DNA of 50,842 bases from assembly GCA_902793005.1 (NCBI GenBank), contig CADBBQ010000003.1, positions 1-50,842 on the forward strand, given 5' to 3'. Position numbers and translations under genes: made by a program. Positions 49,256 through 50,842 of the stretch are shown here, one piece after another; position 1 is the first letter of the stretch, and each line of letters starts with the position of its first letter. The notes under the pieces are model-generated. The model was given only the letters and a program-made list of their open reading frames with translations, did not search any database and was not told the origin of the DNA. This DNA is from an uncultured Pseudomonadota bacterium (lineage in GTDB: Bacteria; Pseudomonadota; Alphaproteobacteria; Rs-D84).

Positions 49256-49927
49256 TTATCTGGCTGGCGCAATGCGGATTTCAACCCGCCGATTGGTTAG
49301 CCTGCCCACGCCGTCCTGGGCGGCGATGGGGCGCGCCGCGCCGCGTCCCACAATAAACATACGCGCAGGATTAATTTCTTTTCGTGCCAAAAATACACCA
49401 ACGCGTTCAGCCATATCCAATGACATACGCCGTGCCGCCGTTGCATCCCGCATCGAATCCGTGTATCCGGCAATTTCTAAATATGTGGAATTGTATTTTC
49501 GTAATATGCGTGCAACCGTTCCCAATGTGTCTGCGCCATTTGGGGAAATGTCGCCGCGTGTTTGGGCGATAATTGCATCGCGTACCAAAATAACAACGAC
49601 ATCCGTGCCCGCACGTTCCACCGACACGCCCGCCGTCCGCAAAGAATCATATAATTCGTATTCCAATTTCGCCATATATTCGCGACCGATTAAATTGTCG
49701 TTTGTGGCCTTGTCCCCGTAATCCAGTGTCGCGGACTTATCAATATTTGTATTTAATAATTTTCCGCCGTGCCCCAGATACACCGGCCGCTTTGCGATTT
49801 TGGATGTTTCGGTCATATCCATAAAACTGGCACCACTCAGGTACGAATCCCACGCCTCGTGTGCGGGCGACACATATTGCATACACCCCGACAAAACAAA
49901 CAGCAAAAGCAACGATTTTAATTTCAT
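49256..49927 (-). CDS. OmpA-family outer membrane lipoprotein
   Basis: The 223-residue protein has a lipobox 'VLSGCMQ' (Cys 15), a linker domain of unknown fold (about 20-105) and a C-terminal OmpA-like peptidoglycan-binding domain. That domain includes 'LGTVARILRKYNSTYLEIAGYTDSMRDATAARRMSLDMAERVGVFL', with 'GYTDS' and 'NRRVEIRI' as the typical motifs. It anchors the outer membrane to the wall. Its ATG begins one base after the stop of the pilin-like gene, so the two are co-translated. Confidence 0.85.
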   Translation of the reverse strand: MKLKSLLLLFVLSGCMQYVSPAHEAWDSYLSGASFMDMTETSKIAKRPVYLGHGGKLLNTNIDKSATLDYGDKATNDNLIGREYMAKLEYELYDSLRTAGVSVERAGTDVVVILVRDAIIAQTRGDISPNGADTLGTVARILRKYNSTYLEIAGYTDSMRDATAARRMSLDMAERVGVFLARKEINPARMFIVGRGAARPIAAQDGVGRLTNRRVEIRIAPAR

Positions 49928-49928
49928 T

Positions 49929-50384
49929 TTACTTCACGATGATTGAAACCATATTTCGGTCGCCCGATATGCAACTTTCCGCACCCGCGGTTGTGATTTT
50001 ATTTATCGTCACAGATTTCACCCAATCCAACTTTTTTGTTGCCAAATACGCACAATCGCCCGTTGACACATTTACCAAATTTATCGCAAAAGATTTTCCA
50101 TCCGCCGACGCGTCAATATACCAATCGGCCCCCATAGGTGTTTTTGCATTTGTGATTGCGCCGGCCTTGATTAAATATTCCACCGACACGCCTGTATAAT
50201 CACCGCGCATTTCCAATAAAATTTTTGTGTTGCGTGCAACCTGTTCCATTTCAGATATTGCCAAATTACGCACCTGGTTCGCACGCAACGCGCCATAGGT
50301 TTTATATGCACCAACCGTCATAACCGCACCAATGGCCAATACGCCCAACATTTCAATCAACGAACGTCCCAATTCTTGTTGCAT
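49929..50384 (-). CDS. Type IV (PilS/type IVb-like) pilin or pseudopilin
   Basis: The 151-residue protein starts with a short leader 'MQQELG' and then 'RSLIEMLGVLAIGAVMTVGAYKTY'-type residues (7-29). This is a prepilin peptidase site (G6/R7) with Glu at position 5 of the mature protein and a hydrophobic helix, the hallmark of type IV pilins. The rest has 'TGDCAYLATKKLDWVKSVTINKITTAGAESCIS', where two Cys may form the pilin disulfide. GRS-(L/M)-(I/V)-EMLGVLAI is the type IVb PilS-like form. No pilus assembly gene is nearby. It lies between dnaX and an OmpA lipoprotein. Confidence 0.8.
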   Translation of the reverse strand: MQQELGRSLIEMLGVLAIGAVMTVGAYKTYGALRANQVRNLAISEMEQVARNTKILLEMRGDYTGVSVEYLIKAGAITNAKTPMGADWYIDASADGKSFAINLVNVSTGDCAYLATKKLDWVKSVTINKITTAGAESCISGDRNMVSIIVK

Positions 50385-50420
50385 AAAAATCCCCCCGTGT
50401 TTGTTGTTTAATATGTTATA

Positions 50421-50842
50421 TTACTTGGAAACCTCGACAATTTCGGCACCCTCGAATAATCCCATCGCACTGGCCATCATTGGGTCGGCCGCCAATTCTT
50501 GTTGTTGGTGTTCGACCGCTGTTTGAATATGACACGATTCTGTTGCCTGTGCCAAAACCCACGGTTTTCCAGTATGTTTTTCCAACCACGCAGACAATTT
50601 TATCGGAAAATCTTTGTCGCCTTTGCGGTCAAAATATTTTAATTTACCGTCCGAAATCTCGCATACTTCAATGTTTTCAGAATAATATGTGTACAATAAA
50701 ATTTCACGGTCAGCCTGCATCGCGTGTCCCAATTCATCGGCGTTTGTAATTGTGTTTTTTTGCACAGCCGGCGCCGGTTGCGCAACCGGTTGTGCCACAG
50801 GTTTCGCGGCCGCATTATTTTTCAAAATTTCCGGAACCGATG
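50421..50842 (-). CDS. dnaX: DNA polymerase III subunit gamma/tau, C-terminal end (partial)
   Basis: The minus-strand frame is open to the end of the window, so only the last 140 or so codons are present; the ATPase domains lie outside. After an Ala/Pro/Val/Lys linker comes the tau C-terminal domain: 'FPIKLSAWLEKHTGKPWVLAQATES' and 'DPMMASAMGLFEGAEIVEV', the latter matching the conserved end of alphaproteobacterial DnaX. This domain binds the polymerase alpha subunit and helicase. ybaB and recR, the usual next genes, do not follow; the pilin-like gene starts 36 bases downstream. Confidence 0.8.
   Translation of the reverse strand, partial: SVPEILKNNAAAKPVAQPVAQPAPAVQKNTITNADELGHAMQADREILLYTYYSENIEVCEISDGKLKYFDRKGDKDFPIKLSAWLEKHTGKPWVLAQATESCHIQTAVEHQQQELAADPMMASAMGLFEGAEIVEVSK

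Overview
The window reads as a piece of chromosome from a small-genome, Gram-negative alphaproteobacterium, probably an uncultured host- or gut-associated lineage. This is inference. Direct support comes from an outer-membrane LPS assembly operon (lptF, lptD), Pal, a TolC efflux system, an alpha-type SspB ClpXP adaptor, an RsmG/ParA/ParB region, and housekeeping operons that are broken up compared with textbook order. For example, nusA-infB lacks rimP, rpsO is separated from pnp, ybaB from dnaX, and mreB stands without mreC. Genes are dense, often overlapping by 1-4 bases. Most units end in terminators of one palindrome family, CCGGC-(4 nt)-GCCGG. No phage, transposase, integrase or CRISPR array was seen.

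Layout. Bases 1-180 hold a run of small hairpins and the terminator of tRNA-Val. From 7.0 kb back to 0.35 kb (minus strand) lies lptF-lptD-SurA-like-rlmN-TrpF-like-SIMPL. nusA-infB (plus) follows, behind a leader that contains a terminator-like hairpin. Then come a small Cys-rich secreted protein, and tRNA-Cys-recF-sspB (minus), whose promoter lies upstream of the tRNA. A five-gene plus-strand block encodes TolC, a MacA-like adaptor, a MacB split into ATPase and permease, and a Ca2+/Na+ antiporter. gpsA and a TPR protein (minus) face rsmG-parA-parB (plus); the spacer before parA carries two copies of a palindrome that may be a divergent parS. pal, a uracil-DNA-glycosylase-like gene, infC (with an ATT start), ybaB, a hypothetical gene, pnp, der and a Yip1-like membrane protein follow. 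A VirD4/TraG-type coupling protein then heads a tightly coupled operon with COG3014 and LpoB lipoproteins. Next are rsmE-pseudouridine synthase-TPR (plus), Nudix-cysS-xseB-mutS-truB-rpsO and mreB (minus), rnpA-yidD and accB-accC (plus). The minus-strand end holds a Skp/OmpH-like protein, a small HTH protein, an OmpA lipoprotein, a type IV pilin-like protein and the 3' end of dnaX.

The most interesting signal is at about 49.0-49.2 kb. A promoter is followed by roughly 125 nt of mutually exclusive perfect stems, a Rho-independent terminator, and then the ribosome-binding site of the 72-residue HTH gene. One set of stems overlaps the terminator arm, as expected of a riboswitch or attenuator, and I do not recognise its class. 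Other points of interest are the coupling protein joined to peptidoglycan-synthase activators, the AUU start of infC, the UDG-like protein with no Fe-S cysteines, several near-leaderless promoters, and the tRNA-Cys/recF linkage.
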